DNA of 64,000 nucleotides from contig NZ_CP045649.1 of assembly GCF_009557055.1 (NCBI RefSeq), positions 2,331,501 to 2,395,500 on the forward strand, in the 5' to 3' direction. The position numbers and the translations under genes are program-made. The notes beneath the pieces are model-generated. The model did no database searches and was not told where the DNA came from. It worked only from the letters and a program-made list of their open reading frames with translations. This DNA is from Nocardioides sp. dk884. GTDB lineage: Bacteria > Actinomycetota > Actinomycetes > Propionibacteriales > Nocardioidaceae. Below, piece by piece: positions 42,520 to 50,455 of the stretch. How positions within the stretch are numbered: the stretch's first letter is position 1; every line of letters starts with the position of its first letter.

Positions 42520-45500
42520 TCAGGCTCCCTCGATGATGTCCAGGGCCGGGAGGTTGTCGACGATCTTCATCGTCTCGACGCTCACGGTGACGATGCGGGC
42601 GAGAAGATCGAGGATGTACCGCGGGTTGCCGACCTCGCGGGACCAGTCGTTGGGGTCGTTGACGATCCCCGATTTCTTGTCGGTCTTCACGTAGTAGCGG
42701 TCGATAATCCACTCGATCGCCGAACGACTGCCCAGCATGTAGCGGTGTGCCTCGTCCGGGATTCCTGACAGGGTGATCCGGTCGTTGTAGTGGATGACCG
42801 AACGGTTCGCCTTCTCCCCGGCGGCCTTCTGCTCCGGGGTCGGCTTGCCCCACTTCATCTTCTTGTCGCCGAGTGCGAAGAAGGCGTACTCATCGCCCGC
42901 CGGGGTCATGTCGAGTCCTTCGAGCGGGTACGGCTCGACGCTCTCGTAGCCCAGGTGCAGCTCGGAGAGCTTGCGGCCGGCCTCTGCGAATCCAGTGAAG
43001 TCTTGGACCATGGGGATGCGCGGGACCATCTTCTTCAGGTCAGCGGCGTAGGTCTCACGGTACTCGGACGAATGCAAGAGCCCGTAGACGTAGAAGAAGA
43101 TGTCGTCCTTGGTGGTGGTCAGGTCAGGGTAGGCCTTGGAGAACCTGGTCAGCGCCTCGTCAGTGATGTTGTCGATGCGGCGGTAACCGGCAACCGTCTC
43201 GCCATCAGACTCGAAGGTCAGACAGTCCGTGTCGTTCGTAGCCTCGTAGAGGTAGCGAGCCGCGTAGTACACCGCGCCAATACCCGCGGCCCCGGAATCC
43301 ACCGGGACGTCCGTCATCAACGCCACAAACGGAGGCGACATCGACCCAACGGCCGGAACGAAAAAACCGTACTGAGGCGGTTCGTCATCCGGGTAGGCGT
43401 CCCAGATACCTCCGGGGCGATGCAACCATCTGTGGTCACCCCAAAGGAGGGTCTTCTCAAACGGCCGGTACATAGCCACCCGAGGCTGTACTCCCGTCAT
43501 GGGGATCTTCTCCCCACGCTGAAGCCGAGTCGTCAGAGCCGAAGACCACTTGATGCGCACCGGATCAGCAGTGAACGCCCCGGTCCGTGACTCCTCGTAA
43601 GCGTGGGAGCACGTGTGCATAGCGGACCGAAGAGCCTCAGCGCCCTTGTTGTAGACCCAGGCATCTCGGTTGCTCTGAGGCCCCGTGCGCCAAGCGCTCA
43701 GGACACCGCCCTCACCCAGAAGCGGCTGAAACTCTTGGAAGTCGTCGCGGCGCTGGTTGGTCCAGTCGCCATGCTCGTTGGGTGTGATGACAGTCGCTGG
43801 GAGCGCGGTGATGTCGTCGGTCTGTGCGACCTGCTCGAGTTTCTCCTCGCGAGTGAGGTAGTCGCCGACATCGGTGTAGTGAATCTTCGCCGAGCCGCTC
43901 GCCGTCGGATCCTTGACCAGGACGGTGATAGCGACGGTTGCACGACTGCCTGCGCCGAAGACCTTGCCGCCTTCCTTCCGGGACTGCTCGCCGGCGGCGC
44001 GCTGGTTGCCGCGCAGGTTGTAGACGTGGATGGCGCTGAACTCGTCGGCGAGGGTCTTGCGCATGCCGTCTGCGGTGTTGGAATCGATGAAGCCGCCGTT
44101 GGTGACGAAGGCGATGACGCCGCGGTCCTTGATCCGCAGGGTGGCCCACTTGATGGCGCGAATGTAGGAGTCGTAGAGCGAGTTCCTGTTCGTCGCGCTC
44201 GAGAGTTTGGCGTAGGTGTCGCGGATCTCGGCATCCAGCGCCGGGTAGGACTCGTTGGCGTTGTCGTCGTTGGCGGAGTCCTGGCCCGAGGAGTAGGGCG
44301 GGTTGCCGACGATGACGGTGATGTCGAGGTCCTTGAGCCGCTGCAGTCGCTCGTTGTTCTCGACGAAGAGTGAGTTGTCGATGGTGTCGTGGGGCTCCCA
44401 CGACTGGAACGTGTCGGTGAGGATCAGGCCGTTGAACGGCTCCGGGCCACGACTGGGGTCGACTGCTGCGATCTGTTCGGCGTAGGTCTGCTCGATGTTG
44501 ACGCACGCGATGTAGTACGCGAGCAGCAGGATCTCGTTCGCGTAGATCTCACTCGTGTACTTGCGGGCCAGGTCTTCGGGCTTGATCAGCCCGGACTGCA
44601 ACAGCCGCACCAGAAAGGTGCCAGTGCCGGTGAACGGGTCGAGGACGGTCACCCCTTCGTCGCTGATCGACTGCCCGAACTCCTGACGAAGCACCGCGTC
44701 GGCGGAGCGGAGAATGAAGTCGACGATCTCAATGGGGGTGTAGACGATGCCGAGCTTGTCGACGGTCTTCTTGAACGCGACCGAGAAGAACTTGTCGTAG
44801 AGCTCGACCAGGATGCGCTGCTTCCCCTCCGCGTTGTCGACACCGGAGACGCGGCTGCGCACCGAGTCGTAGAACTTGTCCAGCGCCGCGTTCTCCGCTG
44901 CGACGGAGTCCTGCGGGAGACTGGCCAGCATCAGTTCCATGATTTTCGCGACGGGGTTGGTGGCCACGAAGTCGTAGGTGGAGCCTGTGGTCGAGAACAG
45001 CGCCTCGAAGATCGGGCGCGTCACCAGGTGCTGGGCGAGCATGTCGACGGCCTCAGCGCGGCTGATGCCGTCGTTGAGGTTGGCACGCAGGCCGGCGAGG
45101 AAGACCTCGAACTCCTTCGCCGGGGCGGATTCTTCGTCCTTGAGCGCACCATTGATGCGGACCTTGTGACGCTCGGCGATCTCAGCGACGTCCTTGGCCC
45201 AGGTCGCCCAGTAGCGGCGCTCACCCACCTTGGCGACGATCTTTGCGTACATCGCGTCGCGGAACTGATCCGTCGGGAACTCGAGCAGATCCTGGACGCT
45301 GCCGTCACCAGTCTTCGGCTTCGAGGAACCGTCACGGTCCCCCGCCCCGTCGCCGGTGACGGAGAAGATCTCGATCTTGTCGGTCGGCTTCTTCTTGTTC
45401 AGCTCGATCTTATTGACCAAGGCGTCGAACCGGTCGTCGTGGGCGCGCAGAGCCTGCAGCACCTGCCAGACCACCTTGAACCGATCGTTCTTCGCCAGAG

Positions 45501-47340
45501 CTTCTTCCGGCGTCGTTCCGGTGGGGACGACGACGGGCAGGATGATGTAGCCCAGTTCCTTGCCGGGGGCCTTGCGCATCACGCGGCCCACCGACTGCAC
45601 CACGTCGACCTGTGAGGAGCGCGGAGTTAGGAAGAGCACGGCGTCCAGGGCGGGGACGTCGACGCCCTCGGATAGGCAGCGGGCGTTGGTCAGGATGCGA
45701 CAGGTGCCGTCCGGGGTGGCCTCCTTGAGCCACGCCAGGTGGGTGTTGCGTTCACCGATGCCCATCGTGCCGTCCACGTGCCGCGACTGGACCTGCAGAC
45801 GCGGGCGCCCCTCGGGGAGGTCAATGATGGCGCGGTCCACCAGCGCCGGGAACGCGGCCGTGGCGGCCTTGGACGCCTTGATGTTCTGGGCGAACGCCAC
45901 GGCGGTCCGCATCGGTGTCCGCGCCGATGCCGACGGCTCGGGCTCGCCGGTCGCCCACTCAGGTGCCTGCTTGCCGAAGTTCTTCGCTAGACCGTTCCAG
46001 CAGCCGATCAGCCGCGCAGCGTCGTCGAGGGCGATCTCACCGCCGACGCTCATGGCCTGCTGGAAGTTGTCGGCCACGTACTGCTCGTCCACGGCGAGCA
46101 CGAGGACCTTGTAGTCGGTGAGCAGGTCTGCCTCGACGGCATCACCGAAGCCCAGGCGGTGCAACTCGGGGCCGTAGGTGGACTCGTCGCCCATGTCGGC
46201 CAGGACCACGTCGTTGTCGGCGGCCTTGGACTTCACGTCGTCACCGAAGACGCGCGGGGTCGCGGTCATGTAAAGACGCTTGGCTGCCTTCACGATCGAG
46301 TTGTCGTGGACCTTCACGAACGCCGACTCATCCTCGCCCGCGATCGTAGCGCCGGTGGTGCGGTGCGCTTCGTCGCAGATGATGAGGTCGAACTCGCCCA
46401 GCCCGCGTTCCTGGGCCTTCGAGATCACGTCGATCGACTGGTACGTGGAGAAGACGACCGTCATGCGGGGCTTGGCGTGCACACCCACAGCTATCCGGTC
46501 GACGAGTTTCTGCGGGTCGGTGGTGGCAGGCTCGGTGAGGTCGATGGTGGAGATCTCGGACTCGTCCTCGATCGTCTTGCGCCCCACGCGCACGTCGGAG
46601 CAGACCGCGAACGGGCGGATGTCGACCTCGGTGTTGGCCATCCACTCACGCAACGACTGGCTCAGCAGCTGGATCGACGGCACCAGGAAGAGGACACTCC
46701 TGCCCTCGCCGGCGAGCTCTTCGGCGATCTTCAGCGACGTGAACGTCTTGCCGGTGCCGCACGCCATGATCAGCTTGCCGCGGTCGTGGGTCTGCAGACC
46801 CTTGAAGACGTCCTCCAGGGCATTGCGCTGGTGTGGCCTCAAGGTCTTCGGACCGGTGGGAACAACGACCTCGGGGGTGTCCCAGGTGAACTGGTCCCAG
46901 TCGATCGGAGCGTCGTCGAGGTACGCCAGGTCGATGCGCTGCACCGCGCCTTGGACCTGCTTCTCGACGTTGCTCGTCCACCCCGCGGAGGTGTCGAAGA
47001 CGTAGCGAGTCGAGAAGTTCCAGTCCGGACGCAGCGTGGCTGCCATGAAGGAGTCGATGTGAGCCTTCGACACCTTCTTGCCCGCGTCGTAGAACTTGCA
47101 CTGGATCGCCGCGTACGAGTCGGAGTCACGCAGCTTCGCCACCAGGTCCACGCCGACGTCACCGACGTTGCCGCGACCGTCCCACTCCGTCCACGACCAG
47201 ACGTCCTCGAAGCGAGCCGTCCACTCCGGGTCGTTCTTCAGGTACGCCTTGACCAGCCGCTCGAACTTGTCGCCCTTGTCCCGCTCATCCAGAGAGAGCG
47301 AACGGAGATCGGCCAGGACTTCATGAATGGTGACGCTCAC
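42520..47340 (-). CDS. Type ISP-like restriction-modification enzyme
   Basis: A 1606-residue single-chain restriction-modification protein. Domains in order: Mrr-like nuclease (about 1-130, DVGVDLVAKLRDSDSYAAIQCKF; the D...QxK triad), SF2 translocase (about 165-650, LIMACGTGKTFTSLKIA and DLIICDEAHRTTGA; later SVGRVMRKAPG), an N6-adenine methyltransferase (about 880-1200, VLDPFTGTGTFLVRLLQ and IVGNPPYSSGQD) and a C-terminal target-recognition region. This matches the LlaBIII/LlaGI-type architecture in which one protein recognises, methylates, translocates and cleaves DNA. It should protect the host against phage and plasmids. Followed by the HNH-type gene. Complete and uninterrupted, unlike much of the islands. 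Confidence 0.9.
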   Translation of the reverse strand: MSVTIHEVLADLRSLSLDERDKGDKFERLVKAYLKNDPEWTARFEDVWSWTEWDGRGNVGDVGVDLVAKLRDSDSYAAIQCKFYDAGKKVSKAHIDSFMAATLRPDWNFSTRYVFDTSAGWTSNVEKQVQGAVQRIDLAYLDDAPIDWDQFTWDTPEVVVPTGPKTLRPHQRNALEDVFKGLQTHDRGKLIMACGTGKTFTSLKIAEELAGEGRSVLFLVPSIQLLSQSLREWMANTEVDIRPFAVCSDVRVGRKTIEDESEISTIDLTEPATTDPQKLVDRIAVGVHAKPRMTVVFSTYQSIDVISKAQERGLGEFDLIICDEAHRTTGATIAGEDESAFVKVHDNSIVKAAKRLYMTATPRVFGDDVKSKAADNDVVLADMGDESTYGPELHRLGFGDAVEADLLTDYKVLVLAVDEQYVADNFQQAMSVGGEIALDDAARLIGCWNGLAKNFGKQAPEWATGEPEPSASARTPMRTAVAFAQNIKASKAATAAFPALVDRAIIDLPEGRPRLQVQSRHVDGTMGIGERNTHLAWLKEATPDGTCRILTNARCLSEGVDVPALDAVLFLTPRSSQVDVVQSVGRVMRKAPGKELGYIILPVVVPTGTTPEEALAKNDRFKVVWQVLQALRAHDDRFDALVNKIELNKKKPTDKIEIFSVTGDGAGDRDGSSKPKTGDGSVQDLLEFPTDQFRDAMYAKIVAKVGERRYWATWAKDVAEIAERHKVRINGALKDEESAPAKEFEVFLAGLRANLNDGISRAEAVDMLAQHLVTRPIFEALFSTTGSTYDFVATNPVAKIMELMLASLPQDSVAAENAALDKFYDSVRSRVSGVDNAEGKQRILVELYDKFFSVAFKKTVDKLGIVYTPIEIVDFILRSADAVLRQEFGQSISDEGVTVLDPFTGTGTFLVRLLQSGLIKPEDLARKYTSEIYANEILLLAYYIACVNIEQTYAEQIAAVDPSRGPEPFNGLILTDTFQSWEPHDTIDNSLFVENNERLQRLKDLDITVIVGNPPYSSGQDSANDDNANESYPALDAEIRDTYAKLSSATNRNSLYDSYIRAIKWATLRIKDRGVIAFVTNGGFIDSNTADGMRKTLADEFSAIHVYNLRGNQRAAGEQSRKEGGKVFGAGSRATVAITVLVKDPTASGSAKIHYTDVGDYLTREEKLEQVAQTDDITALPATVITPNEHGDWTNQRRDDFQEFQPLLGEGGVLSAWRTGPQSNRDAWVYNKGAEALRSAMHTCSHAYEESRTGAFTADPVRIKWSSALTTRLQRGEKIPMTGVQPRVAMYRPFEKTLLWGDHRWLHRPGGIWDAYPDDEPPQYGFFVPAVGSMSPPFVALMTDVPVDSGAAGIGAVYYAARYLYEATNDTDCLTFESDGETVAGYRRIDNITDEALTRFSKAYPDLTTTKDDIFFYVYGLLHSSEYRETYAADLKKMVPRIPMVQDFTGFAEAGRKLSELHLGYESVEPYPLEGLDMTPAGDEYAFFALGDKKMKWGKPTPEQKAAGEKANRSVIHYNDRITLSGIPDEAHRYMLGSRSAIEWIIDRYYVKTDKKSGIVNDPNDWSREVGNPRYILDLLARIVTVSVETMKIVDNLPALDIIEGA

Positions 47341-47485
47341 GACCGAAGTCTGCCGCAGGCCTGCGGCGGCCCGTCACCTTTCCCCTGTTCGGACACCAGG
47401 ATGTCGGGCTAGTCACCACGCCTTCCCCCACCAGTCCCCCAAGAGGTCGATCTCGAAGTCGACTGGAAACCTTCAGAAAGGACAA

Positions 47486-47507
47486 AACCCCAGGATGACC
47501 TGGGGTT
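47486..47507 (-). terminator. Intrinsic terminator near right end of island A
   Basis: Perfect 9-bp arms AACCCCAGG and CCTGGGGTT with a four-base loop, followed on the minus strand by TTTTG. It lies inside island A, 180 bases from the tRNA, and would end tRNA-Val(CAC) readthrough entering the island. Confidence 0.75.
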
Positions 47508-47623
47508 GGTGGTTGAGCCTAGGGGACGGGAACCCCTAAAGACCTGCTTGCAAAGGACCCGGGCTGTGTCGGGCTGCGTTCGGCTCCGACCCGTGACAGA
47601 AGCAGCCAGAACTGGGCACTCAC

Positions 47624-47642
47624 TGTTCCTCGTATGTTCCTC
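47624..47642. repeat. Two TGTTCCTC repeats, right-end arm sites of island A
   Basis: TGTTCCTC at 47624-47631 and 47635-47642, 11 bases apart, about 50 bases inside the right att repeat. They match the trio at 22982-23010 in sequence, orientation and spacing. Confidence 0.7.
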
Positions 47643-47688
47643 ATCCGCTGATGCGGAAGCGAAACGGGCCTCTGACCTGCAGAAACGG

Positions 47689-47710
47689 GGTGGGCGATAC
47701 TGGGTTCGAA
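47689..47710. other. att repeat, right end of island A, inside tRNA-Val(CAC)
   Basis: Identical 22 bp to 22840-22861. It comprises the acceptor arm and part of the T-arm of the tRNA, so insertion kept the tRNA intact. Confidence 0.9.
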
Positions 47711-47762
47711 CCAGTGACCTCTTCGGTGTGAACGAAGCGCGCTACCACTGCGCCAATCGCCC
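47691..47762 (-). tRNA. tRNA-Val (anticodon CAC)
   Basis: A 72-base cloverleaf starting GGGCGATTGGCGCAGTGG on the minus strand, with anticodon loop TTCACAC between CTTCG and CGAAG, T-arm CTGGTTCGAACCCAG and acceptor ATCGCCC with discriminator A. CCA is not encoded. It reads GUG. It is the integration target of island A. Confidence 0.97.
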
Positions 47763-47805
47763 CTTGTGCTTCGGTCGGAAACACTAACGCATACCTGCCG
47801 CGAGC

Positions 47806-48567
47806 TCACATCCCGGGGGTCCACCACAGGTCCCGAGCCGCCAGCGACCAGTGCTGGCGCACCTCGCGCAGCACCGGACCCGCCGTCGGAAGGTCCCGAC
47901 CGTCCCAGGCGCTGACCGGCTGCACCCCGCGGGTGGTGGATGTCAGGAAGACCTCCTCGGCGCGCGCCGCAGCCTCCTCCAGAGGCACGTCGACCTCGCG
48001 TGCGCCGCAGGCCTCGACCACCAGGGCACGTGTCACGCCGGGCAGGCAGCCACTGCCCAACGTCGGGGTCACCAGCTCGCCGTTCAGGACGAGGAAGACG
48101 TTGGCCGCAGTCGCCTCACAGAGATCGCCGTCGGCGTTGGCCAACATCCCCTCCCCCGCACCCGCCGCCCGCGCCGCGGCCAGTGCCACGACGTTGTCGG
48201 CGTACGCGGTGGTCTTGTGCCCGGCGAGCACGCCGCGGTGGTCCACGACATACGGCAGCGTCACCACCTCAACGGCGTCCGCGGCGGGCGGGACCGGGTC
48301 GAGCTCAACCAGCAGCTCGCCACCTTCGGGCCCGGCCACCCAGACGATCCGGAGCCGGCCGCGCGCCACGGGGTGCGTGCGCACGGCGTCGGCCACCGCC
48401 CGGCGTACGTCGTCGCGCGGGAGACGCGGCAGGCCGAGAGCGGTGACGCTGGCCAGCAGCCGGTCGAGGTGTCGATCCAGGGCGAATACCCGACCGCGCT
48501 CCACCAGCACCGAGGTGAAGACCCCCTCGCCCACAGCGAGGCCTCGCGACGTGTCCACGGGCGCCAC
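47806..48567 (-). CDS. pabC: Aminodeoxychorismate lyase-like class IV aminotransferase
   Basis: A 253-residue PLP enzyme. It has DTSRGLAVGEGVFTSVLVERG at the N-terminus, the catalytic lysine in VLAGHKTTAYADNVVA, and EATAANVFLVLNGELVTP and GSGCLPGVTR for PLP-phosphate binding, as in 4-amino-4-deoxychorismate lyases (folate p-aminobenzoate branch). D-amino-acid and branched-chain aminotransferases share the fold, so the substrate is not certain. The GTG at 48567 follows GAGG at good spacing. Another GTG at 48558 is possible. This is the only native protein gene between the two islands. Confidence 0.85.
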   Translation of the reverse strand: MAPVDTSRGLAVGEGVFTSVLVERGRVFALDRHLDRLLASVTALGLPRLPRDDVRRAVADAVRTHPVARGRLRIVWVAGPEGGELLVELDPVPPAADAVEVVTLPYVVDHRGVLAGHKTTAYADNVVALAAARAAGAGEGMLANADGDLCEATAANVFLVLNGELVTPTLGSGCLPGVTRALVVEACGAREVDVPLEEAAARAEEVFLTSTTRGVQPVSAWDGRDLPTAGPVLREVRQHWSLAARDLWWTPGM

Positions 48568-48701
48568 TCTAGGCCTCTGACCTCGACAAACACTCGGACG
48601 CAGGGGGCCCGGCGACACCCCGCGGACCCCCCGGTTTTGCGCCCCGGACCCCAGGGGGCTAATGTTCTGTCCGCACCGAGAGCCCCGGCTCAAGGCAGCA
48701 A

Positions 48702-48774
48702 GCGGACGTAGCTCAGTTGGTAGAGCGCAACCTTGCCAAGGTTGAGGTCGCGAGTTCGAGCCTCGTCGTCCGCT
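48702..48774 (+). tRNA. tRNA-Gly (anticodon GCC)
   Basis: A 73-base cloverleaf starting GCGGACGTAGCTCAGTTGG, with anticodon stem-loop AACCTTGCCAAGGTT, T-arm CGAGTTCGAGCCTCG and acceptor CGTCCGC with discriminator T. First gene of a three-tRNA cluster, with 44 and 24 bases to the next two. Confidence 0.97.
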
Positions 48775-48818
48775 CGGAAGGGTCTTTCCACCGGGTCCTC
48801 CCATGGGAGGACCACCGC

Positions 48819-48889
48819 GGTGGGTTGGCCGAGAGGCGAGGCAACGGACTGCAAATCCGTCTACACGGGTTCAAATCCCGTACCCACCT
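48819..48889 (+). tRNA. tRNA-Cys (anticodon GCA)
   Basis: A 71-base cloverleaf starting GGTGGGTTGGCCGAGAGG, with anticodon stem-loop CGGACTGCAAATCCG, T-arm CGGGTTCAAATCCCG and acceptor ACCCACC with discriminator T. Second gene of the cluster. Confidence 0.97.
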
Positions 48890-48913
48890 CGATTTACCAC
48901 AACTGAATAACAT

Positions 48914-48985
48914 GGGCGATTGGCGCAGCGGTAGCGCGCTTCCTTGACACGGAAGAGGTCACTGGTTCAAACCCAGTATCGCCCA
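48914..48985 (+). tRNA. tRNA-Val (anticodon GAC)
   Basis: A 72-base cloverleaf starting GGGCGATTGGCGCAGCGG, with anticodon stem-loop CTTCCTTGACACGGAAG, T-arm CTGGTTCAAACCCAG and acceptor ATCGCCC with discriminator A. Third gene of the cluster and integration target of island B. Its 3' half differs from tRNA-Val(CAC) by a single base. Confidence 0.97.
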
Positions 48986-48986
48986 C
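48963..48986. other. att repeat, left end of island B, 3' end of tRNA-Val(GAC)
   Basis: The 24 bases starting TGGTTCAAACCC and ending ATCGCCCAC are identical to 62723-62746. They restore the tRNA 3' end after insertion. Confidence 0.92.
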
Positions 48987-48996
48987 AACGAAATGT

Positions 48997-49037
48997 GGCC
49001 CCTGATCTGCGGAAACGCTGATCAGGGGCCGTTCTTT
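48997..49037 (+). terminator. Intrinsic terminator just inside island B
   Basis: Stem GGCCCCTGATC (48997-49007) and GATCAGGGGCC (49020-49030), followed by GTTCTTTT. Supplies a new end for the tRNA operon in place of the native terminator displaced to 62753. Confidence 0.85.
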
Positions 49038-49047
49038 TGGCCAAGCG

Positions 49048-49066
49048 TGTCGGATACGTGTCGGAT
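49048..49066. repeat. Two TGTCGGAT repeats, left arm sites of island B
   Basis: TGTCGGAT at 49048-49055 and 49059-49066, 11 bases apart. Five more copies occur before the integrase at 62566-62615, and two inverted ones are in the remnant at 22761-22779. Confidence 0.7.
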
Positions 49067-49183
49067 CTGACGGCCAGGAATGAGCGGTGGCGTCACGTTG
49101 TGGCCCCGACCCCGGAGGCCGGCCGCGTCTGGGAGCGGCGCGGTCAGGTGCTCATGAGTCAGGGCTCATCTAGACTGAGGGGC

Positions 49184-49408
49184 ATGACTTCGCCGGGCGA
49201 TCTCTTCGAAGCAGCGCTGACGTTGCCTGAGAGCGAGCGCGCCGAGCTGGCCCACCGCTTGATCGTCAGCCTTGACGAGCCGTCCGACGATCCGGCGGTG
49301 GTCGCCGAGGAGTGGACCGGCGAGGTTGGGCGCCGCCTGGCCGGTATCGAAGCCGGCACCACGACCGGCATCCCCTGGGCCGAGGTACGCGAGCAGCTCA
49401 GGTCGTGA
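49184..49408 (+). CDS. Addiction-module antitoxin (right copy)
   Basis: A 74-residue antitoxin almost identical to the product of 22420-22644 (VAEEWTGEVGRRLAGIEAG here, VAEEWAGEVGRRLAGIEAG there). The ATG at 49184 is preceded by TAGACT and by a CTCATGAG palindrome, probable -10 and operator. Its stop overlaps the toxin start as GTGA. Its position as first gene inside the island fits stabilisation of the integrated element by addiction. Confidence 0.9.
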   Translation: MTSPGDLFEAALTLPESERAELAHRLIVSLDEPSDDPAVVAEEWTGEVGRRLAGIEAGTTTGIPWAEVREQLRS

Positions 49409-49722
49409 GGCTCCAGGTTGTCTTCGAGCCGGAGGCCAGGGACGAGCTGCGTGCGGCGCGAGACTGGTACGAAGACGCGCAACCGGGCCTCGGGGAAGAT
49501 CTGATTGTCGAGGTCGAGACAACGATCGAGCGCATCGTGCGTTGGCCCGAGCTCGCGCCCCGCCTACTCGTTCCCGAGCGGTCGCGGCCGGTTCGGCGGG
49601 CTCCATTGCGGCGCTTCCCGTTCGGGCTGGTCTATGTCGTCATTGAGGACACGCTGTGGGTGATCGCCGTTGCTCACAGTCGCCGCCGTCCCTACTACTG
49701 GCGCGACCGCCTGAGCCCCTGA
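49405..49722 (+). CDS. RelE/ParE-family toxin (right copy)
   Basis: A 105-residue toxin, VRLQVVFEPEARDELRAAR at the N-terminus and AHSRRRPYYWRDRLSP at the end, differing from the left copy at a few positions (Arg for Cys near the C-terminus, Ile for Leu in WVIAVAH). Start GTG overlaps the antitoxin stop. Two nearly identical pairs in one genome may cross-neutralise, so loss of one island need not be lethal. Confidence 0.9.
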   Translation: MRLQVVFEPEARDELRAARDWYEDAQPGLGEDLIVEVETTIERIVRWPELAPRLLVPERSRPVRRAPLRRFPFGLVYVVIEDTLWVIAVAHSRRRPYYWRDRLSP

Positions 49723-49934
49723 ACCAGGCCGTCCATGTACGACCTCGGGAGCGGGGGCGCAGGGCACCAGGGACGGGGCCCGCATCATCGCGGGACGCCG
49801 GTCCGGCTTCGCCGCCGTCGGCGGCGGTCGGCGGTCCCCCGAGGGGTGGACGCGCGGTGCGACGTCCCACCCGGCCGCTTCCCTAGTGCCCCCCTCGCGG
49901 TTGAACCTGGCGATGTGGTCTTCGGTCATCGCTG

Positions 49935-50129
49935 TCAGCACCGGGCCGAGGGGATGCGCCGGAGTGCGGCTTCGAGGTCGTCGAGGCGGATGCGGATGGG
50001 GCGCCGGCCGCATTGGTAGGCCGGGATCGTGCCGTCGGCGATGCGGCGACGGATGGTCTTGACCGACAGGGACATCACGGCTGCGGCTTCCTCGAGGCTG
50101 AGGTAGACCGGAAGCGTCTTCTCAGCCAT
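49935..50129 (-). CDS. Excisionase-type HTH protein of island B
   Basis: A 64-residue protein, VYLSLEEAAAVMSLSVKTIRRRIADGTIPAYQCGRRPIRIR (in pieces) and DDLEAALRRIPSARC. It is an HTH_17/excisionase family member and the counterpart of 37802-37999 in island A. It overlaps the upstream HTH gene by eight bases. Likely Xis-like architectural protein or regulator of the mobility genes. Confidence 0.86.
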   Translation of the reverse strand: MAEKTLPVYLSLEEAAAVMSLSVKTIRRRIADGTIPAYQCGRRPIRIRLDDLEAALRRIPSARC

Positions 50130-50358
50130 CGGACCGGTCCCCGAATTGTGTCGGGGTCGCGGAGGCGAGGAAGCGGCGGGCGTCGGCGACGGTGATGTAG
50201 AGGCGGCCGCAGCCGTCGAACCGTGCCCACCTTGGGCCGATGCCGCGTCTGCGCCAGTCGCGCACGGTGCGTTGGGGGGTGCGGATGAGGTCGCAGAACT
50301 CCTCGAAGGTGATGAGGCCTCGGTCGTCCCAGTCGTCGGGGATCTGGATCGGGTTCAT
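50122..50358 (-). CDS. Small HTH protein of island B
   Basis: A 78-residue protein: IQIPDDWDDRGLITFEEFCDLIRTPQRTVRDWRRRGIGPRW, then GCGRLYITVADARRFLAS. Very close to 37992-38246 of island A except at the C-terminus. The conserved gene order HTH-HTH-relaxase in both islands shows a shared mobility backbone. Confidence 0.84.
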   Translation of the reverse strand: MNPIQIPDDWDDRGLITFEEFCDLIRTPQRTVRDWRRRGIGPRWARFDGCGRLYITVADARRFLASATPTQFGDRSDG

Positions 50359-50455
50359 CGCAGGGGTCCTGTCTGGTCGGGATGTGTGCTCTCGTAGTCA
50401 CCAATGGCGGACAGGGGTCCTGGGCGATCACGTCACCAGGTCTCGCCCCTGCACG

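Larger units (their letters stand above)
22840..47710. mobile_element. Genomic island A (about 24.9 kb) in tRNA-Val(CAC)
   Basis: Bounded by 22-bp direct repeats of the tRNA-Val(CAC) 3' end. A tyrosine integrase lies at the left edge. Cargo: an IS3-disrupted membrane protein, HEPN-motif protein, AbiV, OLD-like ATPase, IS110 transposase, nucleotidyltransferase/HEPN pair, two HTH proteins, MobF relaxase, HNH protein and a Type ISP-like restriction-modification enzyme. Several cargo genes look less GC-rich than the chromosome. No type IV secretion genes are seen, so transfer would need a helper. Confidence 0.88.
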
